Positions 40,433-48,983 of a DNA stretch of 64,000 bases are shown here, one piece after another. Positions within the stretch are counted from its first letter, which is position 1. Every line of letters starts with the position of its first letter. The DNA lies in the NCBI RefSeq assembly GCF_009363855.1, contig NZ_CP045423.1, positions 620,001 to 684,000 on the forward strand, written 5' to 3'. Under the pieces are notes generated by a model, which saw only the letters and a program-made list of their open reading frames with translations, was not told where the DNA came from and searched no databases. A program made the translations under genes and the position numbers. Origin of the DNA: Microvirga thermotolerans (GTDB lineage: Bacteria > Pseudomonadota > Alphaproteobacteria > Rhizobiales > Beijerinckiaceae).

Positions 40433-41032
40433 TCAGACTCCGAAAGCAGGAAGAGACTGCAGGAAAGGGTGAAGGAGGCGGTCCATGTCCAGAAGAGATA
40501 GGATTCTTTCCCGGTCCGCAATGTCGGACCGGATTTCCGCATAGCCGGACACAGCCTCCTTCCGGAAGCTGCGCCCTTCCTCGTGGGCAAGGGGCGCGAC
40601 CGCTTCGACCGCCTGGACGCGGTCGACCCGCAGCGCGATCTTCGGCGAGAAGCGGCGCAGGAGCACCAGGTGGCGGCCGTCCTCCTCGTCCGGGGCGGAC
40701 GCTATTCCCAGGGCGAGGCCGAGGTCGATGATGCTGAGGAGCTGGCCGTTCCGGCCCAGGAGGCCGGCCAGGGCCGCCGGGCCGCCGGGAACGGGAAGAC
40801 AGGTCTGGAACGGGAGAACCTCCGCGACCTCGTCGAGGGGGATGCCGAAGTGCTCCTGCCCGGCCTTGCAGACCAGAACGCTCCGGTTCTCCTCTCCAGG
40901 CCGGGTGGCGTCCTCGCGGCGTTCCGCGAGCCGGCGCGTTCGCTCGTCGAGAATGCGCCGGGTCCTTTCCTCGGCGGAGAGGATGCCGGTGCGCGTGATC
41001 TGCCTGAGCTTGCGCCGCAGGGATTTCGCCAT
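40433..41032 (-). CDS. cheW: CheW-type coupling protein (second of two)
   Basis: A 199-residue protein with a basic, helical N-terminal extension (about 1-48) and a CheW domain (about 50-190; [24 protein letters not shown] and [20 protein letters not shown]). It links receptor and CheA. The extension and the position between cheR and the receptor gene recall WspD. Start 41032 is two bases from the cheR stop. Confidence 0.9.
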   Translation of the reverse strand: MAKSLRRKLRQITRTGILSAEERTRRILDERTRRLAERREDATRPGEENRSVLVCKAGQEHFGIPLDEVAEVLPFQTCLPVPGGPAALAGLLGRNGQLLSIIDLGLALGIASAPDEEDGRHLVLLRRFSPKIALRVDRVQAVEAVAPLAHEEGRSFRKEAVSGYAEIRSDIADRERILSLLDMDRLLHPFLQSLPAFGV

Positions 41033-41033
41033 G

Positions 41034-42503
41034 TCACTCTCCTTTTTCCGGCCGGCTTACGGCCCTGAGGTGCAGGCGGACAAGGCCGCGCATCTCCTCG
41101 GCCGTGATCCCATCGGCCTCGTCGAGAACCGTCTCCCCCGGCAGCCCGGACGCGATTCTCCCCGCATTGGCCAGAGACCGCCGGCCCGCTCCACGGCGCC
41201 CGTCGGCCACGAGCAGGAGCCCGAGGTGGTAATGGGCCATGGCAAAGCTCTTATCGAGATAGATGCTTCGGCGAAAGGCCTCCTCGGCGGCGGCGGGCTT
41301 TTCAAGGGCCTGGGCGATCAATCCCTCGTAAAAGTGCAGCGCCGGGCTGAGGGGCTGGGCCGCAAGGGCTTTCCGACACAGGTCTTCCGCCTCTCGGAAC
41401 CGGCCTGAATCGGCAAGGGCGCGCACCTCGGCAAGGATGGAGTCGGGGCATCGAGGCAGAGCTGCCGGAGCCTGTCCGGCGACGGGAAACAGGGGGCGGA
41501 CGGGCCGGGGAGCGGGCTTCCTCTCGGGCGGGCGTCGCGCGGGGCGGGGCAGGGGGGCACAGGAAGGGGGCGTATGGGATGGGAGCGCGAGGAGAGAAGC
41601 GATCTCGGAGAACGGCGTTCCTTGCCCTTCGGCCTCCTGCGATCCGCGCCGGTAGGCGACGGTTCCAGGAAGGTTGAGCACCTTCAGGAAGGACGCGAAG
41701 GCAGGGTTGGGCTCGGCATGGCCCAGAAGCATCCATCCTCCCTCCCGGAGCGTGTCGCTCAGGGCCCTGACGATCCGGATCGCCGTATCGGGATGAAAGT
41801 AGATCAGGACGTTCCGGCACAAAACGAGGTCGAACTCCGTGAACTGCAGCGGCGACGTTCCCTCGAGCAGGCTCAGGAGATTATGGCGCTCGAACCGGAC
41901 GAGCGACCGGAACTCCTTCCTCAGCCGCAGCCGGTCCCTGTCGCCCGAAGGCTCGAAATATGCGGCCCTGTCCTCGGGCGAGAGGGTCCGCAGGGCCCAG
42001 CGGCCGAACTCGGCCTGGCGCGCCGTGTCCAGAAAGGCCTCGTTGATGTCCGATCCGATGATGGCGACGCGCCAGTTCTCCAGATCGTCCCCGAGAAGCT
42101 GCTTCAGCAGAATGGCGACCGAATAGGGCTCGGCGCCCGTGGCGCATCCTGCGCTCCAGATCCGCAGGCGCCGGTCGGAGCGGCGGCGCTCGACGATCTC
42201 AGGCAGAATTCGCTCGCGCAGGGCCGCGAATTGTTCCGCATAGCGGAAGAAGAAGGTCTCGCCGATGGTGATCTCGGCCTCGAGGCGGGCCCATTCCGCA
42301 GGACCGAGCGCCGGATCGTTGAGACGTTCCAGATAATCGATGCTGTCGCGGCAGCCTGTTGCCCGCAGCCGCTTCCGGATGCGCTCCCAGAGGAGGTCGT
42401 CCTTGTCGTGGTAGTAGAAATGCCCCGTCCGTTCGATGACCTGGTTCTTCAGGGCAACAAAACCGGCATCGAGATTCAACGGGGCTGCGGGTTTCCCCGC
42501 CAT
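41034..42503 (-). CDS. cheR: CheR-type chemoreceptor methyltransferase with C-terminal TPR region (WspC-like)
   Basis: The start is taken at the ATG at 42503, which forms a TGATG overlap with the cheW stop, giving 489 residues; an ATG at 42521 is an alternative. The CheR methyltransferase domain occupies residues about 10-270 with the SAM motif IWSAGCATGAEPYSVA and FRYAEQF. A Pro/Arg-rich linker (about 290-340) joins it to a TPR-like region (ALAAQPLSPALHFYEGLIAQ and following). CheR-TPR is the WspC architecture. It methylates receptor Glu residues using S-adenosylmethionine. Confidence 0.93.
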   Translation of the reverse strand: MAGKPAAPLNLDAGFVALKNQVIERTGHFYYHDKDDLLWERIRKRLRATGCRDSIDYLERLNDPALGPAEWARLEAEITIGETFFFRYAEQFAALRERILPEIVERRRSDRRLRIWSAGCATGAEPYSVAILLKQLLGDDLENWRVAIIGSDINEAFLDTARQAEFGRWALRTLSPEDRAAYFEPSGDRDRLRLRKEFRSLVRFERHNLLSLLEGTSPLQFTEFDLVLCRNVLIYFHPDTAIRIVRALSDTLREGGWMLLGHAEPNPAFASFLKVLNLPGTVAYRRGSQEAEGQGTPFSEIASLLALPSHTPPSCAPLPRPARRPPERKPAPRPVRPLFPVAGQAPAALPRCPDSILAEVRALADSGRFREAEDLCRKALAAQPLSPALHFYEGLIAQALEKPAAAEEAFRRSIYLDKSFAMAHYHLGLLLVADGRRGAGRRSLANAGRIASGLPGETVLDEADGITAEEMRGLVRLHLRAVSRPEKGE

Positions 42504-43009
42504 CAGGCCGTGACCGCCCATGTGCCGAGACGATTCTGCGCCTGGCGGCTCAGCTCGGCGAGCGCCTGGCGCTCCTCCGCCATGAGGATGCGCTGGGGAG
42601 AGAGGAGGGGGATGAGCCGTCCGCCGGTCTCGATCTCAGCCTCGACGCAGCCGTTCAGCGTTCCGCGCTCGTGCACGGGAAAGACTTGCGGGGATGAGAT
42701 CTCCACCACGTCCTCGACACGGTCCACGAGAAGCGCCGTAGGCAGATCGGCCACAGGGTCGCCGACGAGGATCAGGTGGCGGTAAAGACCGGCCTCGGGC
42801 GAGAGCTCCGCCCCTTCGAGGCCGAACAGAACATCGAGCCGGACCACGGGAACGGCGGCGCCGCTCAGGTTGAAGAACCCGGCGACAGGGCGCGGGAGTC
42901 CCGGGGGGCGCTGGAGGTGGGGAACGGGCAGCAGCTCCCGCACCGCATCGCGGCGCAGTGCGCATTCCATACCGCATGTATGGAAGAGAACGACTTGCAG
43001 TCTTGCCAT
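42503..43009 (-). CDS. cheW: CheW-type coupling protein (first of two)
   Basis: The start is taken at 43009 (MARLQVVLFHTCGMECAL), giving 168 residues, the normal length for a single CheW domain. The beta-barrel signature GFFNLSGAAVPVVRLDVLFGL matches CheW. It is the first gene of the chemosensory run, equivalent to WspB, and is separated from the upstream TPR/cellulose gene by 106 bases containing a hairpin. Confidence 0.92.
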   Translation of the reverse strand: MARLQVVLFHTCGMECALRRDAVRELLPVPHLQRPPGLPRPVAGFFNLSGAAVPVVRLDVLFGLEGAELSPEAGLYRHLILVGDPVADLPTALLVDRVEDVVEISSPQVFPVHERGTLNGCVEAEIETGGRLIPLLSPQRILMAEERQALAELSRQAQNRLGTWAVTA

Positions 43010-43021
43010 GGCTCGCGGCTC

Positions 43022-43059
43022 GAGCGTCGGGAACGGAACCGGGGAGGCCCCCGACGCTC
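43022..43059 (-). terminator. Hairpin between the cellulose genes and the chemosensory genes
   Basis: A perfect 10-bp stem (43022-43031 with 43050-43059) with an 18-base loop lies 12 bases upstream of the cheW start. It lacks a T-run, so it may attenuate or process the transcript between the bcs and che parts and not end it. Confidence 0.4.
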
Positions 43060-43115
43060 CTATATCGGGCAGATGGGCACGTCCTGCAACGGTTGTACGG
43101 GCGGAAATCCGACGA

Positions 43116-45254
43116 TCAGTACTGGCGGATCTGCCCGGTGATCTCCATGATCGCGTTGAGCCCGACGCTGGCCTCGTCCGAATAACCCGTCTGCTGGACC
43201 GCCCGGAAGACCCTTGCTGCGTCGTCGTAGCGCCCGAGCTTGAAATAGGACCAGCCGCGCAGCAGCATGAGGTCGTTCTGCTCGGGGACGATGCGGGCAC
43301 GCTCGCCCAGGATCAGGATGACGTCGACCCATCGCCCGTCGCGGTAGGCAGCGACCGCGCGCTGGGAGAGAATGGCGGCGCTCAGCTCGGTTCTGCGCGT
43401 CAGGGACTGGGGCGCCTGCGCCGCCGCGACCGCGGCCTCTCCCGTCAGGTCCTTGCGCAGGTAGGCGAGCGCCTTGCCGTAGGCCGCATCTTCCCGTGTC
43501 GTCGGATTTCCCACCCTCAGGGCCTGATCGAAGGCGGCGGCCGCCTCGAGCGGGCGGTTCAGCTCCATCAGGCACCATCCGAGGTTGAGGGCCGCGGGCG
43601 CGGACAGGGTGCTCGGATCGCGCGTTGCCGTGCAGGTCCGGCGCGCATTTGCCGGGTTGACGGCGCGACGACTGCTCTGGATCTGGCGTTCCTGCTGCGC
43701 CACGATTCGGTCGTAGGCGGCCATGCGCGTTTCCTCGACCCGGCGCGCCCTTTCCGGCGGCGGCCCGGGAGACGGGACTGTCCGCTCGACGGCGGTCGTG
43801 CGCGCGGGCAGGGGCTCGGGTTCGGGTGGCGACAAGGCCTGCGGCGCGGTTTGGCCCGTGCGGGGGCGTGCGATTCCATCCGCCAGGTCCGCGATCCGCT
43901 GAGAGCGCGAGCGCCATTGCGACACGATCGCGCTGAATCGGGCCCGGTCGTTCAGCCGCTGGCTCACGAGCGCGATGCCATAGGCGGACGGCTCGTCGTC
44001 CGCTTTCCAGCCCAGGGCTTCCTCGAACCATTCCCGCGCGGTTCGGAACTGTTCGGTGTTGTAGGAATACCAGCCGAGCGCCTGGGCGCCGTTCGCGGAA
44101 CGGGCTTTCGTAACTGCCGGAACGATGCGGGCGACGACCTTCGGATCGAGGCGGAGCGGCGGATCCTGGCTCAACAGGGCCGTCGCGATGTCGAGGTACA
44201 CCTGCATGTTCTCGGGAGCCTTGTCCCGCCACTCGTAGGCGAAGGCTTCCGCTTCCACCAGGCGGTTGAGGTCGCGCAGGGCAAGGGCATATCCCTCGGC
44301 GGCCTTTTCGCCGCCGCCGCGGTCGAGCGCCGTCTTGAACCAGTTCAGCGCCTTCTCGGGATTCTTGTGGTGGTAGTTGTAGTAGCCGAGCAGGATGGCA
44401 TTGCCGGGCTCGGTCTCGCCCTCCGCCAGACGCTCCACAACGGCGAGATTCTCCGCCGATGCGGTGAGTTTGCCGTCGGTGGCGGCCTTGGCCACGCGCC
44501 TGCGCGCCAGCTCGTCGCGGATGGAGCCGAAGTCGTCCGGGTGATCGCCGCCCTTGCGCTCGTACCTGAGCAGGTCCGTGACCTGCGCCTCATCGAGAAG
44601 CGCAAGGGCCTTCTGCAGGGTACCCAGGCGCTCGGCCGGATTGGCGCAGTTGCTCAGGATGTAGGTATAGACGTCGCGCGTCCGGTTGGGCTGGTTCGTC
44701 TTGGCGAATGCCTCGGCCACGCGCCAAAGCGAATCGACGTTCGCGCAGGTCAGCAGGGACGGCGTTTCGGTCGCGATCGAGAGGACCGTGCGCCACTGGC
44801 CGTTGTCGGATGCATTCACGAGGCGCTTCCGCGCTTCGGCCACGTCGAGCGCGGCGAGGAGGTCCTGCGGAGGTTTCCATTGCGGATCCGCCGCCTGGCG
44901 TGCGGCGATGGCGGCGCGTGCCTCGCTGAAGCGGTTCTCCGTGTAGAGGCTCCAGAGGCGATCCACCTCCGGATCGTTCACGGCGCCGCCGCCGCCGACC
45001 AGCTGCGACAGGTCCGCAGGCGGCGTCCAATCCGGGTAGAGCGCCCGCAGCCTTGCGATTTCCGCGTCGACCCGGCGGGTATCGCCCTGGGAGGCGAAGT
45101 AGCGCAGCGCGGATTCATCCACCTCCCGGCGGGGTGGCGGGGGCGAGCCTGCGTCCGTCTTCTGCGCGGACGAGGGCGAGCCGGACTGCTGCGCCAGCGC
45201 CGCGAAGGCGAGGCCCACCACCAGAAGCGCCATCATGCCGCGGGTTAAAGGCAT
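43116..45254 (-). CDS. Exported TPR-repeat protein of the cellulose operon
   Basis: A 712-residue protein with a signal peptide (MPLTRGMMALLVVGLAFAALAQ; starts at ATG 45236 or 45233 are also possible). Helical TPR/Sel1-type repeats fill the rest, for example GNAILLGYYNYHHKNPEKAL, GAQALGWYSYNTEQF and NLGWCLMELNRPLEAAAAFD. A Pro/Arg linker (about 480-510) divides two repeat blocks. Its position after bcsZ and its periplasmic TPR nature recall the TPR half of BcsC, or the BcsK-type proteins of some alphaproteobacterial operons; there is no C-terminal outer-membrane beta-barrel. It probably guides the glucan or the synthase in the periplasm. The start overlaps the bcsZ stop by 10 bases. Confidence 0.82.
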   Translation of the reverse strand: MPLTRGMMALLVVGLAFAALAQQSGSPSSAQKTDAGSPPPPRREVDESALRYFASQGDTRRVDAEIARLRALYPDWTPPADLSQLVGGGGAVNDPEVDRLWSLYTENRFSEARAAIAARQAADPQWKPPQDLLAALDVAEARKRLVNASDNGQWRTVLSIATETPSLLTCANVDSLWRVAEAFAKTNQPNRTRDVYTYILSNCANPAERLGTLQKALALLDEAQVTDLLRYERKGGDHPDDFGSIRDELARRRVAKAATDGKLTASAENLAVVERLAEGETEPGNAILLGYYNYHHKNPEKALNWFKTALDRGGGEKAAEGYALALRDLNRLVEAEAFAYEWRDKAPENMQVYLDIATALLSQDPPLRLDPKVVARIVPAVTKARSANGAQALGWYSYNTEQFRTAREWFEEALGWKADDEPSAYGIALVSQRLNDRARFSAIVSQWRSRSQRIADLADGIARPRTGQTAPQALSPPEPEPLPARTTAVERTVPSPGPPPERARRVEETRMAAYDRIVAQQERQIQSSRRAVNPANARRTCTATRDPSTLSAPAALNLGWCLMELNRPLEAAAAFDQALRVGNPTTREDAAYGKALAYLRKDLTGEAAVAAAQAPQSLTRRTELSAAILSQRAVAAYRDGRWVDVILILGERARIVPEQNDLMLLRGWSYFKLGRYDDAARVFRAVQQTGYSDEASVGLNAIMEITGQIRQY

Positions 45255-46342
45255 TGCGGGTATTTTTCACCGATCAACGACATCGACAGCAGGTACAGAC
45301 TCGCCGGATAGTAGAATTGCGGCTCGAAGGTCTTCAGGGACTCCGGGACCTTCGTTCCGTCCAGCGCGCAGGCGAGAAGGGCAGACAGAGCGACATAGCC
45401 TTGGTCCGTCAGGCGCTCCCGGATCTCTCCCGTCACGACATTGACGACGGCGACCCCTTCCTGGTCCACGATCCAGCGCTGCCTGAGCGTCTTCAGCCAG
45501 TCCACGTCGGCCATTCCCGCCCTCAACAAGTAAAGCGGTATCCTTAACGAGTTGTAACCGAATTCGGGATCGAACCCTTCGGCCGTGCGAGGCAGCATGC
45601 GGTTTCGAATGGACAGCCAGTCCGCAGGAAGATGGGTCTTGCCTGCCGTGGCCTGCTGGAGCAGGACGAGACCCTCCCGCCAGACGCCGCTCCAGTCGTA
45701 TTCCGGCGCCAGGGTCGCCAGAGCCGGAAAGGCCTCGAAGACCCAGTAGGACAGATTCACCACCGGGCCATCCCTGCGATCCGCCTGACTGAAGCCTTTG
45801 ACCCCCGGCAGCAGGAAGGGAAAGCCGCCGTTCTTCGCGATCGTCGCCTTGCCGATCGCCCGTGCGAGCTTCTGCGCGGCCTGGGTGTAGCGGGAATCCT
45901 GCCAGGCTGCGCCGGCTTTCGCCAGCGCATAGGCGATCAGGATGTCTCCGTCCGTCGCGTTGTTGCGATCCGTCACATGGGGCGTTGCGGCGGGATCCCA
46001 TTTCCATACGGCGAGCCCATCGTCCCGGATCAGGAACTCCGTGTAGGTGAAGGTCCAGATCTTCTCGAAGGTCGCGCGGTCTCCCGCGGCAAAGGCCAGG
46101 AGCAGGCCGTAGCCCTGTCCTTCGCTGTGGCTGATGTTGCCGTTCGTGTTGTCGACCACCCGGCCCGGCTCTTCGACGAACCGGGTGCGGTAGGCATCCC
46201 AGAGGGACGAAGAGACGAAACCCGAGATCTTGAGCTGCTCCACGGCCGCGCTCCGGGCAGAAGGGACGAGGCCCAGAATCAGGACGAGCGCCAGTGCGGG
46301 GCCAAGCAGCCGATAGGCACAGCCGTGCATGAACTTTCTCAT
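45245..46342 (-). CDS. bcsZ: Periplasmic GH8 endo-beta-1,4-glucanase BcsZ
   Basis: The start is taken at 46342 (MRKFMHGCAYRLLGPALA), overlapping the bcsB stop by ATGA, giving 365 residues. The signal peptide ends near residue 32 (SARSAA). GH8 catalytic residues are Glu74, the general acid, in SHSEGQGYGLLLAF, and the Asp131/Asp133 pair in NATDGDILIAYAL. It trims or edits nascent cellulose and is needed for normal cellulose export in many bacteria. Confidence 0.94.
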   Translation of the reverse strand: MRKFMHGCAYRLLGPALALVLILGLVPSARSAAVEQLKISGFVSSSLWDAYRTRFVEEPGRVVDNTNGNISHSEGQGYGLLLAFAAGDRATFEKIWTFTYTEFLIRDDGLAVWKWDPAATPHVTDRNNATDGDILIAYALAKAGAAWQDSRYTQAAQKLARAIGKATIAKNGGFPFLLPGVKGFSQADRRDGPVVNLSYWVFEAFPALATLAPEYDWSGVWREGLVLLQQATAGKTHLPADWLSIRNRMLPRTAEGFDPEFGYNSLRIPLYLLRAGMADVDWLKTLRQRWIVDQEGVAVVNVVTGEIRERLTDQGYVALSALLACALDGTKVPESLKTFEPQFYYPASLYLLSMSLIGEKYPQCL

Positions 46343-48975
46343 CGATCGCGGCCCAGTCGGTTCAAGAGGAGATAGGTCGCAGCTCCAAGCAGGGTACAGC
46401 ACGCCACCAGCAGAAGCGCGTACTGAAGGATGTTGATGGACATCCAGTTCGCAGCGACGAGGCGCAGGTTCATGAACGAGAGCGGCTGGGTCGGAAAGAA
46501 AGTGTAGCTGTCGACCGGCGCGATCTCGAGCTTGTCTTCCACCGGATCGAGGGCGACCGCCCGCCCGGAAACCTGGGTCCAGACCATGGGGTGGGTCAGC
46601 CGGATCATCTCTTCCGCAAGGGCTTCCTCCGTACGGGCCGTGATCAGCGTCCGGGTCCCGGGTCCTTCCGCGCGGCTCTGCGCAAGGAGGAGCACCGCGC
46701 GCTGCGGCGGCTCGTAGGGACGGTCCTTCCTGTCCTCCAGGGTCAGCTTCGCCAGAGAGAGATTGAACGTGCTCTCCATCCAGTCCGTGAAGGATTCCAG
46801 GGTCTGCTGCAGGACCCCCCGGCGTTGCAGGGTTTCCGCCCAGCGGCGGCGGATCTCGTCGGTGGAGGGCGGCTCGGCCTGATCGGCTGTGCCGCGCGCT
46901 GCCGGCGCGGCGGATGCCGTTCTCAGAGGAGAGCGGCTCGGAGCGTCCGGCCGTGCAGCGGTCGGATAGGTCCAGTTCGGGGCCGGTCCGGGCTGCCAGA
47001 CATTGCGCAGGTTATCGGAGACGTTGACCCGCGAGAGCAGCCCCGAAGGCAACTGGTCCATGGCGCCTACGTGGATCGCCGAAACGTCGCCGGCGCTCGC
47101 GGCATTGACGAAATAGGCTCGCACGGGGGCATTTGCGTCGCGCGCCATGCGTGCGAGGAGCGTTCCCGCAGCCGAGTAGTTCAACGCATCCTGACGTGCA
47201 AGAACGACGGCCGCCGGCATGTCTCCAGAAGGAAAGCCGCCGGTGCTCAGGGTCGAAAGATCCGGCATCCTGCCGATGCGCCCGAAGGTTGGGATGTAGA
47301 GAGAGGTCGAGTCGAAAAGGGCGAAACGGCTCGTTTCCGATAGCGTCTCGCCCGGGACGCAGCGTTCGTCCGCGGCGGTCAGGAGGATCGTCTCGAAGGT
47401 GAAGTGGTTGAGACCCGGCTTGAAATTCCGCATCGGGATGCGGATCGGATGACGGCGGAAAATGTTGCCCCGCGACGTAATGGTCATCGTCGCGCTGATC
47501 CGGTCGTTCACATAGATGTCGATGCGGCTCCCGGGTTGAACCGCGGTCGAATGGGCTGCATCCAGGTAGAGGGTGGCCTCGCCGTAGTCGGTGGCATAGA
47601 AATCGGAGGGAAGGTTGATGGTGAACCGCGCCCTGAACCGGCGTCCGGAGAACTCCTGAGTCGGAATTCCGAGGTCCGAGAAGCGGAGCTGGCGCCCTCC
47701 CAGCACCGTCGGCGCCTCGGGCCAGAGCCACGAAGCCGTGTCGACCGTGCCGCGCTCGCTGGCGTTGCCGCTGGCAAAGCCTTGGCCGCCGACGATGTTG
47801 ATGGCGCTGTCCAGATCGTTCCAGGTCGGGCCGGAGACGAGCAGATAGGGAGCCGTGGAACCTGGATCCTGCATCATGAGAGCAAGCGGCTGGATCGTTG
47901 CTGCGTCGGGTACGGCCGCCGTGATTCCGCGCAGCTCCCCTGCGATTCCCATGACGACCTTGAGGGTGCCGACCGGCGAGGGGCCAGGATCCGTCTCCAG
48001 AACCTGGATGACGGGATGCGCATAGCGGCCGCGCAGGGCGACGAACTGGGCCAGACGCAGCAGGCGGTCGCGAATTTCCGGACGATAGATGCGCGGAGCG
48101 ATCATGCGGATCGTCGTGACCCCGAAAGCGTCGAGGCCGATGGCGGGGAGGTCCTCCAGGCTGCGGATCGTCCGCGGCGCACCCTCGGCGAACATGATGC
48201 TCGTGGATGCGGAGTCGAGCTCCGTCCACAATTCATAGGTCGCCTTGATGGTACAGTCGGTCCGATGGCGCTGCGTTGCATCCATGCGGATGAGGTTCTG
48301 CCCGGTCCTGAGGAGCCCCTGGCGAATGGGAACGACGACACGCTTGATTCCCTGCGAGGAGACAATCGGGATCTCGGTCAACGTTTCGCCGTTGATGACG
48401 ATCCTGAGATGGGATGCCTCCGGCATGACCACGACGGCGTTCTTGTAGCCGATGGACAAACTCGATCCGCTCGCCGCTTCGTCCTGCGTCAGAAAGAACG
48501 CCCAGCTGCGCGAATCCGTTTCGCCCTCGAAGCGGATGGTGCTGAACGGCAGCAGGGGACGTGTCGTGCCCCGCGTAGGCGCGGAGATGCCTCGGGGCGT
48601 GGCCTGGACGGCAGGCCGACCGATCGCGCCGGGGTTCAGGAGCGCTCCGGCACCGGAGGGCGACGTGCCTGCCTGCGCCGGCGGACGGGCATTCTGGGGC
48701 GACATCTCGAATGGCGCCGGAGAGCCCTGGCCCTGCGCGGGAGGGCGGGTGGCAGGTTCCGCCGCGGGCGGCTGGGTTCGCATGTCGAAGGGGGCGGCGG
48801 AGGGTGCTGCCGGCGCGGACGGCTGCGGGGGGGCAGGAGAAGCGGGCGGCGCCCCCGTGCCGCTCGGCGCGGCACTTGGCTTGTCCGGCGTCATGCTGAA
48901 CGGCGCCGGTTGGGCGAAGGCCGGACCGGCTGCAAGCGCGACGAGGAGGAGAAGAAAGATCGGGAGCGTGCGCAC
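46339..48975 (-). CDS. bcsB: Cellulose synthase periplasmic subunit BcsB
   Basis: The start is taken at a GTG at 48975 with GAGG about 7 bases upstream and 8 bases after the bcsA stop, giving 878 residues. The signal peptide is residues 1-21. A Pro/Ala-rich linker (about 22-150) contains three copies of an APF(S/D/E)M motif (residues 24-28, 61-65, 87-91). The BcsB carbohydrate-binding and flavodoxin-like domains follow, and a C-terminal membrane anchor (ILQYALLLVACCTLLGAATYLL) contacts BcsA. BcsB guides glucan across the periplasm. Confidence 0.93.
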   Translation of the reverse strand: MRTLPIFLLLLVALAAGPAFAQPAPFSMTPDKPSAAPSGTGAPPASPAPPQPSAPAAPSAAPFDMRTQPPAAEPATRPPAQGQGSPAPFEMSPQNARPPAQAGTSPSGAGALLNPGAIGRPAVQATPRGISAPTRGTTRPLLPFSTIRFEGETDSRSWAFFLTQDEAASGSSLSIGYKNAVVVMPEASHLRIVINGETLTEIPIVSSQGIKRVVVPIRQGLLRTGQNLIRMDATQRHRTDCTIKATYELWTELDSASTSIMFAEGAPRTIRSLEDLPAIGLDAFGVTTIRMIAPRIYRPEIRDRLLRLAQFVALRGRYAHPVIQVLETDPGPSPVGTLKVVMGIAGELRGITAAVPDAATIQPLALMMQDPGSTAPYLLVSGPTWNDLDSAINIVGGQGFASGNASERGTVDTASWLWPEAPTVLGGRQLRFSDLGIPTQEFSGRRFRARFTINLPSDFYATDYGEATLYLDAAHSTAVQPGSRIDIYVNDRISATMTITSRGNIFRRHPIRIPMRNFKPGLNHFTFETILLTAADERCVPGETLSETSRFALFDSTSLYIPTFGRIGRMPDLSTLSTGGFPSGDMPAAVVLARQDALNYSAAGTLLARMARDANAPVRAYFVNAASAGDVSAIHVGAMDQLPSGLLSRVNVSDNLRNVWQPGPAPNWTYPTAARPDAPSRSPLRTASAAPAARGTADQAEPPSTDEIRRRWAETLQRRGVLQQTLESFTDWMESTFNLSLAKLTLEDRKDRPYEPPQRAVLLLAQSRAEGPGTRTLITARTEEALAEEMIRLTHPMVWTQVSGRAVALDPVEDKLEIAPVDSYTFFPTQPLSFMNLRLVAANWMSINILQYALLLVACCTLLGAATYLLLNRLGRDR

Positions 48976-48983
48976 GTCCGCCT

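Noticed and set aside
31775-43009. A flagellar chemotaxis operon
   Set aside because: There is no cheY, cheD or flagellar gene, and CheA has a fused receiver and CheR a TPR tail, which point to an alternative-function Wsp-like system.
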